A stretch of DNA of 64,000 nt from a bacterium (GTDB lineage Bacteria; Desulfobacterota; Binatia; HRBIN30; CADEER01), in assembly GCA_019637795.1 (NCBI GenBank), contig JAHBUY010000007.1:338286-402285 (forward strand), given 5' to 3'. Positions within the stretch are counted from its first letter, which is position 1. Every line of letters begins with the position of its first letter. The notes beneath the pieces were generated by a model, which did no database searches, had not been told where the DNA came from, and saw nothing but the letters and a program-made list of their open reading frames with translations. This document shows positions 24,332 to 33,078 of the stretch, piece by piece. The translations under genes and the position numbers were made by a program.

Positions 24332-26026
24332 TCACGGGCAGCCGCCGAGGGCGTTGTTGACGGCGGCGATCAGCTCCGCGATGCCGACCTGGCCATCGCC
24401 GTTGCTGTCGAAGCCGGGGCAGCGGTCGACCCTCTCGTTGCCGAGCGCGATGTTGACGCCGAGCACCAGCTCGTTGATGCCGACCGCGCCGTTGCCGTCG
24501 CAGTCGCCGGCGCAGGTGGCGCCGCCGGTGGGCGTCGCCGTCGGCGTCGGCGAGGGCGACGGCGTGGCCGTCGCCGGCCCCTCGGTCGGGGTCGGCGTGC
24601 TGCTGCCCGGGGCGGCGGTCAGCACGACGCTCGACTCGTCGTAGGCGATGCCGAAGGTCTGGCCGCCGAGCTCGAAGGTCGCCCCATTCGGCAGCCCGGC
24701 GAAGGTGCCGCTGACCCCCTGCCCCTGTTGCAGCACGAGCAGGGTGTAGCTCTGTCCGTTCGGCGGCACGCTGCCCAGGGTGAGCGACAGCGTGGCGCCG
24801 CCCAGGGCGACGGCGCCGTTGACCACGATCTCGTCGTAGCCCGTGCCCGCCGTCGGGCCGTTGATCTCCATCGCCAGCGTCGCCCCGCTCGCCAGGCTCA
24901 GACCGCCGCACCCGAACACCGCCGTGCCCGGGCCCGGGGACAGGGTGCCGCCGCTCTCCACCGTGCACGATCCGGCCGTCGACCCGCTGCCGCGCAGCGT
25001 CGCGCCGTCGCGCACGGTCACCCCCGCGGCGCCGCCGATGAACCCATCGAGCTGGAGCGTGCCGCTGCTCACCGTGGTGCCGCCGGCGTACGTCGCGGTG
25101 CCGCTCATCACCACGACCCCGGCGCCGGCGACGGTGATGCTGCCGCTGCCGCCGACGGCGCCGTCGATGGTCAGCACCGCCGGCGCGTCGAAGGCGCGCA
25201 CGTCGATCGCGGCGTTGACCGTAACCGGGCCGCTGATGCTGGGCGTGCCGTAGGCGAGGATGCCGCCGCCCTCGAAGACCAGCGGCTCGGCGAGCGCGAA
25301 GCTGCTGCCGGGCGCGAAGGACAGGTTGCCGCCCTTGACGGTGGTGCCGCCGCCGGCGCTGCCCAGGGCCATGGCGTCGGCGAGGTAGAGCGCGCCAATG
25401 TGGCTCGTGGTGGTGCCGCTGTAGGTGTTGGCGCCGCCCAGGGTCAGCGCTCCGACGTTGGTCTTGCGCAGATCGCCGGCGCCGCTGATGACGCCGGTGA
25501 CCAGGATGTCGCCGAGGGTATTGAAGGTCAGGGTGTGGGCTCCGAGATCGATGTCGGCCTGGATCCGCGTCTGCCGACCCGACGACGCGATGGTGGCCTG
25601 GGCGCCCAAGAGCAACGGGATCCGCCACACCAGGTTGGGATTACCGGTGCCGGGGTTTGACAGCGTCGCCGACCCTTCGAGGTTCACCGGCTTGCCGGTG
25701 AAGGCGTAGTCGCCGGCGCCCACCTGCGTCGCGATGTCGAGAAAGGTGACGTGCAGGCCGTTGAGATCGTTGTCGGCCGCGTAGGGAGCGTCGAGGGCGG
25801 GGAACTCGAGCTGGACGCCGGCCTCGTTGTCCTTCGGCGCCGTGCCGTTCCAGTTGGCGGGGTTGGACCACTTGCCGTCGCCGCCGCCGCCGGTCCAGGT
25901 GTAGCTGGCGGCGCCCGCCGCCGACGGGCCGGCGAGCGTCAGCAGCGCGACCAATAGCCACCCGCCCCGCCGCCGCCCGCGCTCGTTCACGCCGTCGCCA
26001 GTCCGATCCCGTCGCTCGCTCCGCAT
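24332..26026 (-). CDS. secreted autotransporter-type beta-repeat protein with dockerin-like tail
   Basis: A 564-residue exported protein. The start at 26024-26026 follows GGGGAGA. A long basic N-region and hydrophobic core end near PSAAGAASYTW. The body holds passenger-associated beta-strand repeats (ANTYSGTTTSHIGALYLADA, ATYAGGTTVSSGTLQLDGFI, LRGSGSTAGSCTVESGGTLS). A linker of TPTPT units then leads to two calcium-loop repeats (CDGNGAVGINELVLGVN and DSNGDGQVGIAELIAAVN) of dockerin or EF-hand type. There is no autotransporter beta-barrel, so export is by a signal peptide and the tail may serve for surface attachment. An ATG 59 codons upstream is unlikely. Confidence 0.75.
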   Translation of the reverse strand: MRSERRDRTGDGVNERGRRRGGWLLVALLTLAGPSAAGAASYTWTGGGGDGKWSNPANWNGTAPKDNEAGVQLEFPALDAPYAADNDLNGLHVTFLDIATQVGAGDYAFTGKPVNLEGSATLSNPGTGNPNLVWRIPLLLGAQATIASSGRQTRIQADIDLGAHTLTFNTLGDILVTGVISGAGDLRKTNVGALTLGGANTYSGTTTSHIGALYLADAMALGSAGGGTTVKGGNLSFAPGSSFALAEPLVFEGGGILAYGTPSISGPVTVNAAIDVRAFDAPAVLTIDGAVGGSGSITVAGAGVVVMSGTATYAGGTTVSSGTLQLDGFIGGAAGVTVRDGATLRGSGSTAGSCTVESGGTLSPGPGTAVFGCGGLSLASGATLAMEINGPTAGTGYDEIVVNGAVALGGATLSLTLGSVPPNGQSYTLLVLQQGQGVSGTFAGLPNGATFELGGQTFGIAYDESSVVLTAAPGSSTPTPTEGPATATPSPSPTPTATPTGGATCAGDCDGNGAVGINELVLGVNIALGNERVDRCPGFDSNGDGQVGIAELIAAVNNALGGCP

Positions 26027-26156
26027 GCGCTCTCCCCGCTGGCGGGCATGATTGACCAGTCGCCCGCTAGTGGCAACGACTACCAACCCCGCGACCGGTT
26101 CCGCCAACGCGCCCGCCCATGGACGAAGCCGGCCGGAATGTGCTCCAGAACCGGAC

Positions 26157-26540
26157 ATGACTGAATCGCCGCGCGACGGCATGGTCCGGCTCACCCACAT
26201 CATCTACGCCCTGCACGCCTTCAGCGCCGTCATGGGCGTCATCTCCTCGGCCGCCATCGTCACCGCCTTCCTCACCGGCTGGCCCTCGATCCTCGCCGTG
26301 GTGCTCAACTACGCCCGCCGCGGCGAGGTGCGCGGCACCTATCTCGAATCGCACTTCCGCTGGCAGATCCGCACCTTCTGGTTCGCGCTGCTGTGGGTCG
26401 TCATCGCCGTGCTGGCGTTCGCGACGGTCATCGGCATTCCGTTCGCCTGGCTGCTGGTGGTCGGCACCGGGATCTGGGTGCTGTATCGCATCCTGCGCGG
26501 CTGGCTGGCGCTCAACGACGGCCGCGCCATCGGCGCGTGA
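26157..26540 (+). CDS. DUF4870-like small membrane protein
   Basis: A 127-residue protein with three hydrophobic segments (FSAVMGVISSAAIVTAFLTG, FWFALLWVVIAVLAFATVIG, FAWLLVVGTGIWVLYRIL) and the basic loop LNYARRGEVRGTYLESHFRWQIRTF. This is the layout of DUF4870 / YidH-like proteins. It lies 17 bp before the exonuclease III gene. The function is unknown. Confidence 0.7.
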   Translation: MTESPRDGMVRLTHIIYALHAFSAVMGVISSAAIVTAFLTGWPSILAVVLNYARRGEVRGTYLESHFRWQIRTFWFALLWVVIAVLAFATVIGIPFAWLLVVGTGIWVLYRILRGWLALNDGRAIGA

Positions 26541-26557
26541 ATCGGCGGGCTCGACGC

Positions 26558-27439
26558 ATGCGCATCGCGACCTGGAACGTGAATTCGCTGAAGGCCCGGC
26601 TCGAGAAGGTCACCTGGTGGCTCGAGCGGGCGCGGCCCGACGTCCTGTTGATGCAGGAGACCAAGCTCGCCGACGGCGACGTGCCGGCGCTGGCCTTCCG
26701 GGCCGCCGGCTACGAGCTGGCGCACCACGGCGAAGGGCGCTGGAACGGCGTCGCCATCGCCAGCCGGGTGGGGATCAGCGGCGTGACCAGCAACTTCGGC
26801 CACCCGCTGCGCCCGGCGCGCACGGCGGAGGTCGGCGACGACGAGCCGCTCGCCGAGGCGCGGATGATCGCCGCCACCTGCGGCGGGGTGCGCGTCGTCA
26901 GCATCTACGCCCCCAACGGCCGCGCCGTCGATTCGCCCTTCTACCGCGCCAAGCTCGCCTGGTTCGACCGCCTGGCCCGCTGGCTCGCCGAGGCGGCGCG
27001 ACCCGACGAGCCGCTGGCGGTGGGCGGCGATTTCAACGTCGCGCCGGCGGACGACGACGTCTGGGATCCGCACCTCTGCCGCGGCGGCACCCACGTCTCG
27101 CCGCTCGAGCGCGCCGCCTTCGCCCGTCTCTGCGACTGGGGCCTGCGCGACGCCTACCGTCTGCACCACCCGGAGCCTGGGCGCTACACCTGGTGGGACT
27201 ACCGCGCCGGCAGCTTCCACAAGAACCACGGCATGCGCATCGATCACCTGCTGGTCACCGAACCGCTGGCGGCGCGCACCATCTGGGCGGAGATCGACCG
27301 CGAGGCCCGCAAGGGCAAGCCGGTGCCGTCCGACCACACCCCGCTGGTCATCGATCTCGACCAGCCCGGGGTCCCCTTCGACCCTGGCTGGAAGTCGGCG
27401 GCCGGCCGCATCGCGGCTCGCCAGGCGGCGACCGGCTGA
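26558..27439 (+). CDS. xth: exodeoxyribonuclease III
   Basis: A 293-residue metal-dependent nuclease of the AP-endonuclease/exonuclease family, acting on abasic sites and 3' ends in base excision repair. Motifs: MRIATWNVNSLKAR (metal-site Asn), VLLMQETKLADG (catalytic Glu), RVVSIYAPNG, VGGDFNVAP (Asp/Asn pair), and SDHTPLVIDL (catalytic Asp-His). KNHGMRIDHLLVT is the usual pre-terminal block. The length is typical (about 255-290). The start is the ATG at 26558. Confidence 0.93.
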   Translation: MRIATWNVNSLKARLEKVTWWLERARPDVLLMQETKLADGDVPALAFRAAGYELAHHGEGRWNGVAIASRVGISGVTSNFGHPLRPARTAEVGDDEPLAEARMIAATCGGVRVVSIYAPNGRAVDSPFYRAKLAWFDRLARWLAEAARPDEPLAVGGDFNVAPADDDVWDPHLCRGGTHVSPLERAAFARLCDWGLRDAYRLHHPEPGRYTWWDYRAGSFHKNHGMRIDHLLVTEPLAARTIWAEIDREARKGKPVPSDHTPLVIDLDQPGVPFDPGWKSAAGRIAARQAATG

Positions 27440-27497
27440 GCCGCCTCCCGGGCCAGCGCGTTCCCGCCGCGGGAGTGCGCGCGCTCCTCGACGCGAC

Positions 27498-29159
27498 TCA
27501 ACCGAGGGTGGAGGCGTCGGCGGCGCGCGCATGCGACAGGTCGCGCGGCAGGACCACCCGGAAGGTCGATCCCTCCCCGACCGCGCTCTCGACCGTGATC
27601 GACCCGTGCAGCAGGTCGAGCAGCTTGTGCACGACGTACAGCCCCAGCCCGACCCCGGAGACGTGGGCGGTGTCGACGTCGCCGCCCTGGCGGAAGGGCT
27701 CGAAGATGATCGGCAACACGTCGGGCCTGATGCCCGCGCCGGTATCGGAGACCGCGATTTCCACGCCCGCCGGGTGCGGCCGCGCGCTCAGCGTCACGCT
27801 GCCCTGGGCGGTGAACTTGAACGCGTTGCCGAGCAGATTGCGCACGATGACCTTCAGCTTCACCGGATCGGTGTGCAGCGTCGGCAGCCCGGGCGCGAGA
27901 TCGAGCTTGAGCGGCACGCCCGACTTCAGCCCCAGCGACCCGGCGTTCTGACCCAGCGCCTGGAGCCACTCGTCGAGCGTGATCGGTTCCACGTCGAGCG
28001 GCGCCAGGCCGCGCTCCAGGCGGCTGAGATCCAGCGTCGCGTTCACCATCTCCAGCAGGTCGCGGGCGCTCGCTTCGATCCGCCGCACCACCTCGCGCTG
28101 CTCCGCCGCCAGGGCGCCGAACTCGTCCTCGCGCAGCAGGTCGGCGTATCCGAGGATGATGTTCAACGGCGTGCGCAGCTCGTGCGACATGGTGGCGACG
28201 AAATCGGACTTGAGCCGGTTCGATTGTTCCAGCTCCTGCCGCACGCGCGCGTGCTCGAGGGCGAGCGACGCCATCTGGGCGATGCCGCGCCCGATGCGCA
28301 CGTCGACGGCGGTGAAGGCCGCCCGCGCCTCGCGCCGGCTGGCGACCTGCACGCCGATGATCTCGTCGCCGCAGCGCAACGCGATGCAGAGCTGCCGGCT
28401 GGCGCACTGTTGCGGCGTGCAGAGCAGCTCGATCGCGGTCGGCTCCCGCTCGATCACGTCGTCGGTCTCGAGCTGCCCGAGCAGCTCCCGCATCGTCGCC
28501 AACGGCACCGCCATGGCGCGGGCGATCGACTGTTCCTCCGGCGCGGCGCCGGACGTCGCGATCGGCCGGAACACCTGCGAGTCGTGCTGCCAGAGCAGCG
28601 TGTGACTCGAATCGCAGCACAGCACCTCGGCCGTGACCTCGCACAAGGTCGCGAGCAGCGCCGGCGAGGCCAGGGTCGTGATGAGCGTGCGGCCGACGCG
28701 GTGCAGCGCCGCGGCGACGGCGTTGTCCTCGGCCAACGTCGCCGCCACCCGCCGCCGCTCGCGCCGCACCGCGACGTCGCGCAGCTCCCGCTCGATCGCC
28801 GGGCAGAGGCGGGCCGGGGCGCCCTTCATCACGTAGTCGTGCGCCCCCGCCTTCATCACCGCCACCGCGGTGTCCTCGCCGATCGCTCCCGAGACGACGA
28901 TGAAGGGCAGGTCGAGGCCGCACTCCTGCAGCACGCGCAGGGCCTCGAGGCCGCTGAAGCGCGGCAGCTCGTAGTCCGAGAGGACGCAATCCCAGGCGCC
29001 CTCGGCGAGGGCGGCGCGCAGCGCCTCCGCCGTTTCGACACGCTGGGAGACGGGCGCATAGCCGCCGCGGCGCAGGTGCGCCAGGACCAGCGCGGCGTCG
29101 TCCGGGGAATCCTCCACCAGGAGGACGCGCAGCGGGATCGGCGTCGTCTCGCGGCTCAC
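27498..29159 (-). CDS. response regulator - GAF - histidine kinase
   Basis: A 553-residue protein with an unusual order. It has an N-terminal receiver domain (VLLVEDSPDDAALVLAHLRR, phospho-acceptor Asp62 in VLSDYELPRFSG), a GAF-like domain (about 145-305, with LCTPQQCASRQLCIALRCGD), then a HisKA/HATPase core (H326 in MSHELRTPLN, N box LLGNAFKF, G1 SDTGAGI, G2 GVGLGLYVV). There is no transmembrane segment, so it is a soluble relay protein. Its start overlaps the stop of the neighbouring hybrid kinase (ATGA), so the four minus-strand genes from 32807 to 27498 form one operon. Its input signal is unknown. Confidence 0.88.
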   Translation of the reverse strand: MSRETTPIPLRVLLVEDSPDDAALVLAHLRRGGYAPVSQRVETAEALRAALAEGAWDCVLSDYELPRFSGLEALRVLQECGLDLPFIVVSGAIGEDTAVAVMKAGAHDYVMKGAPARLCPAIERELRDVAVRRERRRVAATLAEDNAVAAALHRVGRTLITTLASPALLATLCEVTAEVLCCDSSHTLLWQHDSQVFRPIATSGAAPEEQSIARAMAVPLATMRELLGQLETDDVIEREPTAIELLCTPQQCASRQLCIALRCGDEIIGVQVASRREARAAFTAVDVRIGRGIAQMASLALEHARVRQELEQSNRLKSDFVATMSHELRTPLNIILGYADLLREDEFGALAAEQREVVRRIEASARDLLEMVNATLDLSRLERGLAPLDVEPITLDEWLQALGQNAGSLGLKSGVPLKLDLAPGLPTLHTDPVKLKVIVRNLLGNAFKFTAQGSVTLSARPHPAGVEIAVSDTGAGIRPDVLPIIFEPFRQGGDVDTAHVSGVGLGLYVVHKLLDLLHGSITVESAVGEGSTFRVVLPRDLSHARAADASTLG

Positions 29160-30907
29160 GCCACCCCCCCGTCCTCGGGGGCCTCTCCGCCCCCGCCGAG
29201 GGTGAAGGAGAAGGTGGCGCCGCGCCCCGGCGCGCCCTCGCCCCAGACGCGGCCGCCGTGGCGGGCGATGATGCGCTGCACCGTCGCCAGGCCGATCCCG
29301 GTGCCCTCGAACTCCGACTCCGAGTGCAACCGCTGGAAGGCGGTGAACAGGCGGCCGGCGTACGCCGGGTCGAAGCCGGCGCCGTTGTCGCGCACGTAGT
29401 AGATCGTCTCGCCGTTCTCCTCGTTGGCGCCGAACTCTATCTCGGCGCAGGGCACCCGACTACTGTATTTCCACGCGTTGCCGATGAGGTTGTCGAGCGC
29501 GATGCGCAGCAGGTGGGCATCGCCCACCGCCGTCAGCCCCGGCTGGATCCGCACGTCGACCCGGCGCCCCGGCGCCGTCGCTTGAAGCTCGCCGACCACC
29601 GCCCCCGCCAGGGCGCTCAAGGACAGGGGCTGCCGTGACATCCGATGCCGGGTGACGCCGGCCAGGCTGAGCAGGTCGTCGATCAGATGGCTCATTCGCT
29701 CGCTCGCCGCCTGGATGCGGCCGAGGTGCCGCACCCCGTCGGCGTCGAGCTGGGCGGCGTGGTCCTCGCGCAGCAGCGTGCAGAAGCCCTCGATCTGCCG
29801 CAGCGGGCTCCGCAGATCGTGCGATACCGAGTAGCTGAACGTCTCCAGCTCGCGCATCGCCGCGTCGAGCAGCGCCGTGCGCTCCGCCACTCGCCGCTCG
29901 AGCTCGGCGTTGAGGGCGCTCAACGCCTCGGCGCTCCGCTTGACCTCCAGGTAGAGGGTGCCGTTCTCGTACACGCGACCCGCCAGCGAACCGATCATCC
30001 GCGCGTGCCGCGCGTCCTCGTCGCCGAACTCGCCGCCGCCGACCTTGTCGGTCAGACAGAGCCAACCGTAGATGCGCTGCAACGACGAGACGCGGACGGC
30101 GAGCAGCGAGCGGAACGGCGGATAGGTCTCGGGCAGGCCGACCGCCGCGGCAGTCAGCCCGTCGGCGCCGCGACGGATGCAGGTCTCGTTGCCGAGCAGG
30201 GTCGCGAGCAGACCCGCCTCCGGCGGGGGCGGCGACAGGCGCGCCGCCAGATCGGCGGCGATGCCGCTGGCCAGGTAGTAATGCCACTGGGGGGAGCCGT
30301 TGCGGGTCATGGCGATGGTGGCGTGGCAGGCGCCGACGATCTCGCGCGCCGAGCGCGCGACGCTCTCCAGCAGGCGCACGGGATCGCGCTCGCTGGCCAG
30401 ACGCTCGCTCAGGTCCAGGAGCCCGCGCAGGCGCCGGTTGGCGCCCTCCAGCTCGTCGACCTTGCGCGCCAGGGTGTCGCTCATGAGTTGCAGATGCTCG
30501 CGGCTGAACTGCGGCGAGAGGGCGGCGCGCGCCGGCGGCCCGCCGCGCAGCGCGTCGGCGACCGCGGCCAGGATGTCCTCCGGTTCGGCGGGCTTGGCGA
30601 GGATCTGGCTCACGCCGCACTGGGCCGCCAGGGCGCGGGCGGCGGGCTCGGGGTAGTGGGCGGTGTAGAAGACGACCGGCGTGGCGGCCAGCGCCGGATC
30701 GCCGCGCAACTGGCGGACGAGCTCGAAGCCGTCCATGACCGGCATCAGGAGGTCGGTGATCACCAGGTCGGGGTGCGTGTCGCGGGCGCGGGCGAGCGCG
30801 TCGGCCCCGTCGGCGGCCTCGACCAGGCGATGCCCGGCGTAGCCGAGCAGCGCGACCAGCAACTCCCGGTTGGCCGCGAGGTCGTCGACGATGAGGATCG
30901 TCGCCAC
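29156..30907 (-). CDS. response regulator - GAF - histidine kinase (phytochrome-like kinase core)
   Basis: A 583-residue soluble protein. The receiver domain is N-terminal (ILIVDDLAANRELLVALLGY, Asp52 in ITDLLMPVMDG). A GAF-like domain follows at about 165-320 (ACHATIAMTRNGSPQWHYYL). The coiled-coil NAELERRVAERTALLDAAM leads to the H box SYSVSHDLRSPLRQIEGF (H363), whose HDLRSPLR form is typical of bacteriophytochrome-type kinases. HATPase motifs are LIGNAWKYS, RDNGAGFDPAYAGRLF and GTGIGLATVQRII. It starts 4 bp after the single-domain response regulator gene ends and overlaps the next kinase gene. Confidence 0.88.
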   Translation of the reverse strand: MATILIVDDLAANRELLVALLGYAGHRLVEAADGADALARARDTHPDLVITDLLMPVMDGFELVRQLRGDPALAATPVVFYTAHYPEPAARALAAQCGVSQILAKPAEPEDILAAVADALRGGPPARAALSPQFSREHLQLMSDTLARKVDELEGANRRLRGLLDLSERLASERDPVRLLESVARSAREIVGACHATIAMTRNGSPQWHYYLASGIAADLAARLSPPPPEAGLLATLLGNETCIRRGADGLTAAAVGLPETYPPFRSLLAVRVSSLQRIYGWLCLTDKVGGGEFGDEDARHARMIGSLAGRVYENGTLYLEVKRSAEALSALNAELERRVAERTALLDAAMRELETFSYSVSHDLRSPLRQIEGFCTLLREDHAAQLDADGVRHLGRIQAASERMSHLIDDLLSLAGVTRHRMSRQPLSLSALAGAVVGELQATAPGRRVDVRIQPGLTAVGDAHLLRIALDNLIGNAWKYSSRVPCAEIEFGANEENGETIYYVRDNGAGFDPAYAGRLFTAFQRLHSESEFEGTGIGLATVQRIIARHGGRVWGEGAPGRGATFSFTLGGGGEAPEDGGVA

Positions 30908-30911
30908 GTCG

Positions 30912-31301
30912 CTAGCCCCTGCCGGCGTCCACCCCGGCGGCGCGCGCCACCGCGGCGATCTGCTCGACGAACGCCGGCGGCACGATGGGCTTGGCGATGT
31001 AGAGATCGAAACCGGCCGCCAGCACCGAGCGGCGGTCGCCGACCATCGCGGAGGCGGTGACGGCGACGAGAGGAATGTCGCGCATCGCCGGGTCCGCCTT
31101 CAGCCGGCGCGCGATCTCGAGACCATCGACGTCCGGGAGCTGGACATCGCAGACGATGATCTCGGGCCGCTCGCGGTGAGCGCTGGAGAGCCCGGCCATC
31201 CCGTCCATCGCCAGGCGCACCTCGTGTCCGAAGGCATGCAGCAGGTAGCGCATCAGCTCCAGGCTCGCGGGATCGTCCTCGATCACCAGGATGCGCGCCA
31301 T
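30912..31301 (-). CDS. single-domain response regulator (DivK/CheY-like)
   Basis: A 129-residue receiver domain with no output domain: ILVIEDDPASLELMRYLL (acidic pair), IIVCDVQLPDVDG (Asp52), VAVTASAM (Thr/Ser switch) and LYIAKPI (conserved Lys). It lies 6 bp after the PAS kinase gene and 4 bp before the hybrid kinase, so it is likely a phosphate shuttle between kinases of this operon. Confidence 0.92.
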   Translation of the reverse strand: MARILVIEDDPASLELMRYLLHAFGHEVRLAMDGMAGLSSAHRERPEIIVCDVQLPDVDGLEIARRLKADPAMRDIPLVAVTASAMVGDRRSVLAAGFDLYIAKPIVPPAFVEQIAAVARAAGVDAGRG

Positions 31302-31307
31302 CGTCGA

Positions 31308-32807
31308 TCAGCCTTCCCCCAGCCGCAGCGAGAAGCGGCTGCCGCGGCCCTGCGTGCTCTTGACGTCGATCCGTCCGCCCAGCAGCTCCGCGAGCTTCCG
31401 GCTCAGGTACAGACCCAGACCTGTACCCTCGCGGCGACGGCGGTCGCCGAGGCGCTGGAAGGCTTCGAAGAGTCGCCCGATCTCCTCCGGGTCGATGCCG
31501 ATCCCGGTGTCGGCGACGTGGATCGTCACCCCCGCGCCGACCCGCTCGGCGGTGATCGCCACGTGGCCGCTGTCGGTGAACTTGATCGCATTGCTCACCA
31601 GGTTCATCACGATCTGACAGAGGGCGCGGCGATCCGTGCGCAGGAAGACGTCGCCGGCGGGCATCCGCAGCTCGCAGGCCAGCCCCTTGGCCGCGGCCAG
31701 CGGGCGCGCCGTCTCGGCCAGGCTCTGGAGCACCTCGCGGCAGCTCACCGCCTCGATCTGGAGCTCCAGTTTGCCGGCCTCGATCTTCGCCAGGTCGAGA
31801 AGGTCATTGATCAACGACAGAAGATGCCTGGCGCTGCCTTGCACCGTGAGGAGCTGGCGCTCCTGATCGTCGGTCAGCGGCCCTGGAAGACGCATGAGCA
31901 GCGTGCCCGTGAAGCCGATGACGGCGTTGAGCGGCGTTCGCAGCTCGTGACTCATCGTCGCCAGGAACAGGTCCTTGGCCCGGTTTGCCCGCTCCAGCTC
32001 GATGTTCTTCTCGTGCAGCATGCGTTCGAAGCGCTTGCGTTCGGTGATGTCGCGGATCGAGCTGCTGACCAGCAACTCGTCGCCGGCGCCCAGGGGACTG
32101 AGACTGATCTCGACCGGAAACTCGCTCCCATCCTTGCGGACCCCGTAGAGATCAATGCCGGCGCCCATCGGGCGCAGGCGCGGATTGGCCAGATACCGAG
32201 CCCGGTGCAGGGGATGCTCCGCGCGGGCGCGGCGGGGGACCAGCACTTCGACGGAGCGGCCGAGCAATTCGGCCCGCTGGTAGCCGAAGAGCGATTCGGT
32301 CTGCGAGTTCACGAGCACGATCTCGCCGGTCCGGTTCACGATCACCATCGCATCCGGCGCCGACTCGAGGAGGGCGCGGAACCGCTCCTCGGCGCGCCGG
32401 CGTTCGCTGACGTCGCGGATGGCGCTGGCCACCAGCACGCCGTCGGCGGTGACGATCGGGCTCAAGCTCACCTCGACGGGAAACTCGCTGCCATCCCTGC
32501 GCAGGCCGAACAACTCCAGACCGGCGCCCATGGCGCGGAAGCGCGGGTCGGCCGCATAGCCGCTGCGGTGCAGGAGATGCCGCTGGCGCAGGCGCTCCGG
32601 GATCAGCATTTCGACCGATTCGCCGATCATCGCCTCGCCGGCATGACCGAAGATCCGCTCGACCTGCGCGTTCACCAGGACGATGCGCCCCGCCGCGTCG
32701 ACCACCACCATCGCATCCGGCGCCGAATCGAGGAGTTGGCGGAACCACTGCGCCGACCGCTTGGCTTCACCGAGCGCCGCTTCGAGGTCGTCGATGCTCT
32801 TCATCAT
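31308..32807 (-). CDS. PAS-PAS sensor histidine kinase
   Basis: A 499-residue cytosolic kinase. Two tandem PAS domains share nearly the same sequence (residues about 20-135 and 145-260: LLDSAPDAMVVVDAAGRIVL and LLESAPDAMVIVNRTGEIVL), which indicates an internal duplication. HisKA follows with H287 in TMSHELRTPLN, then LVSNAIKFTDSG, VADTGIGIDP and GTGLGLYLSRKLAELLGG. It is the first gene of the minus-strand signalling operon and is divergent from the CHASE3 kinase at 33079. PAS ligands are not evident. Confidence 0.9.
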   Translation of the reverse strand: MMKSIDDLEAALGEAKRSAQWFRQLLDSAPDAMVVVDAAGRIVLVNAQVERIFGHAGEAMIGESVEMLIPERLRQRHLLHRSGYAADPRFRAMGAGLELFGLRRDGSEFPVEVSLSPIVTADGVLVASAIRDVSERRRAEERFRALLESAPDAMVIVNRTGEIVLVNSQTESLFGYQRAELLGRSVEVLVPRRARAEHPLHRARYLANPRLRPMGAGIDLYGVRKDGSEFPVEISLSPLGAGDELLVSSSIRDITERKRFERMLHEKNIELERANRAKDLFLATMSHELRTPLNAVIGFTGTLLMRLPGPLTDDQERQLLTVQGSARHLLSLINDLLDLAKIEAGKLELQIEAVSCREVLQSLAETARPLAAAKGLACELRMPAGDVFLRTDRRALCQIVMNLVSNAIKFTDSGHVAITAERVGAGVTIHVADTGIGIDPEEIGRLFEAFQRLGDRRRREGTGLGLYLSRKLAELLGGRIDVKSTQGRGSRFSLRLGEG

Positions 32808-33078
32808 CCCAGACCCCGGACATTCCCACGAACGGGAAGGTCCGCTCGGGGGAATTATTCCATGTTCTCGGAAGAAAGCACGATCTTTTCGACCCCTGGC
32901 GGTTCAACGAGGGCATCGGCGCGTCAGGCCCGCATCGCCCCATCCCGCTGCCGCGACTCGTCATGTCCGCGGCTGGCCCGGGCCCCAGGAACGGACCCGT
33001 GATGCAGCGGGCATCCGGCTCGGCCGCTTGCCGCCGTGTGGCGGGTTTGGAAAGAGCAACGGTACAGGCTCGCATCCA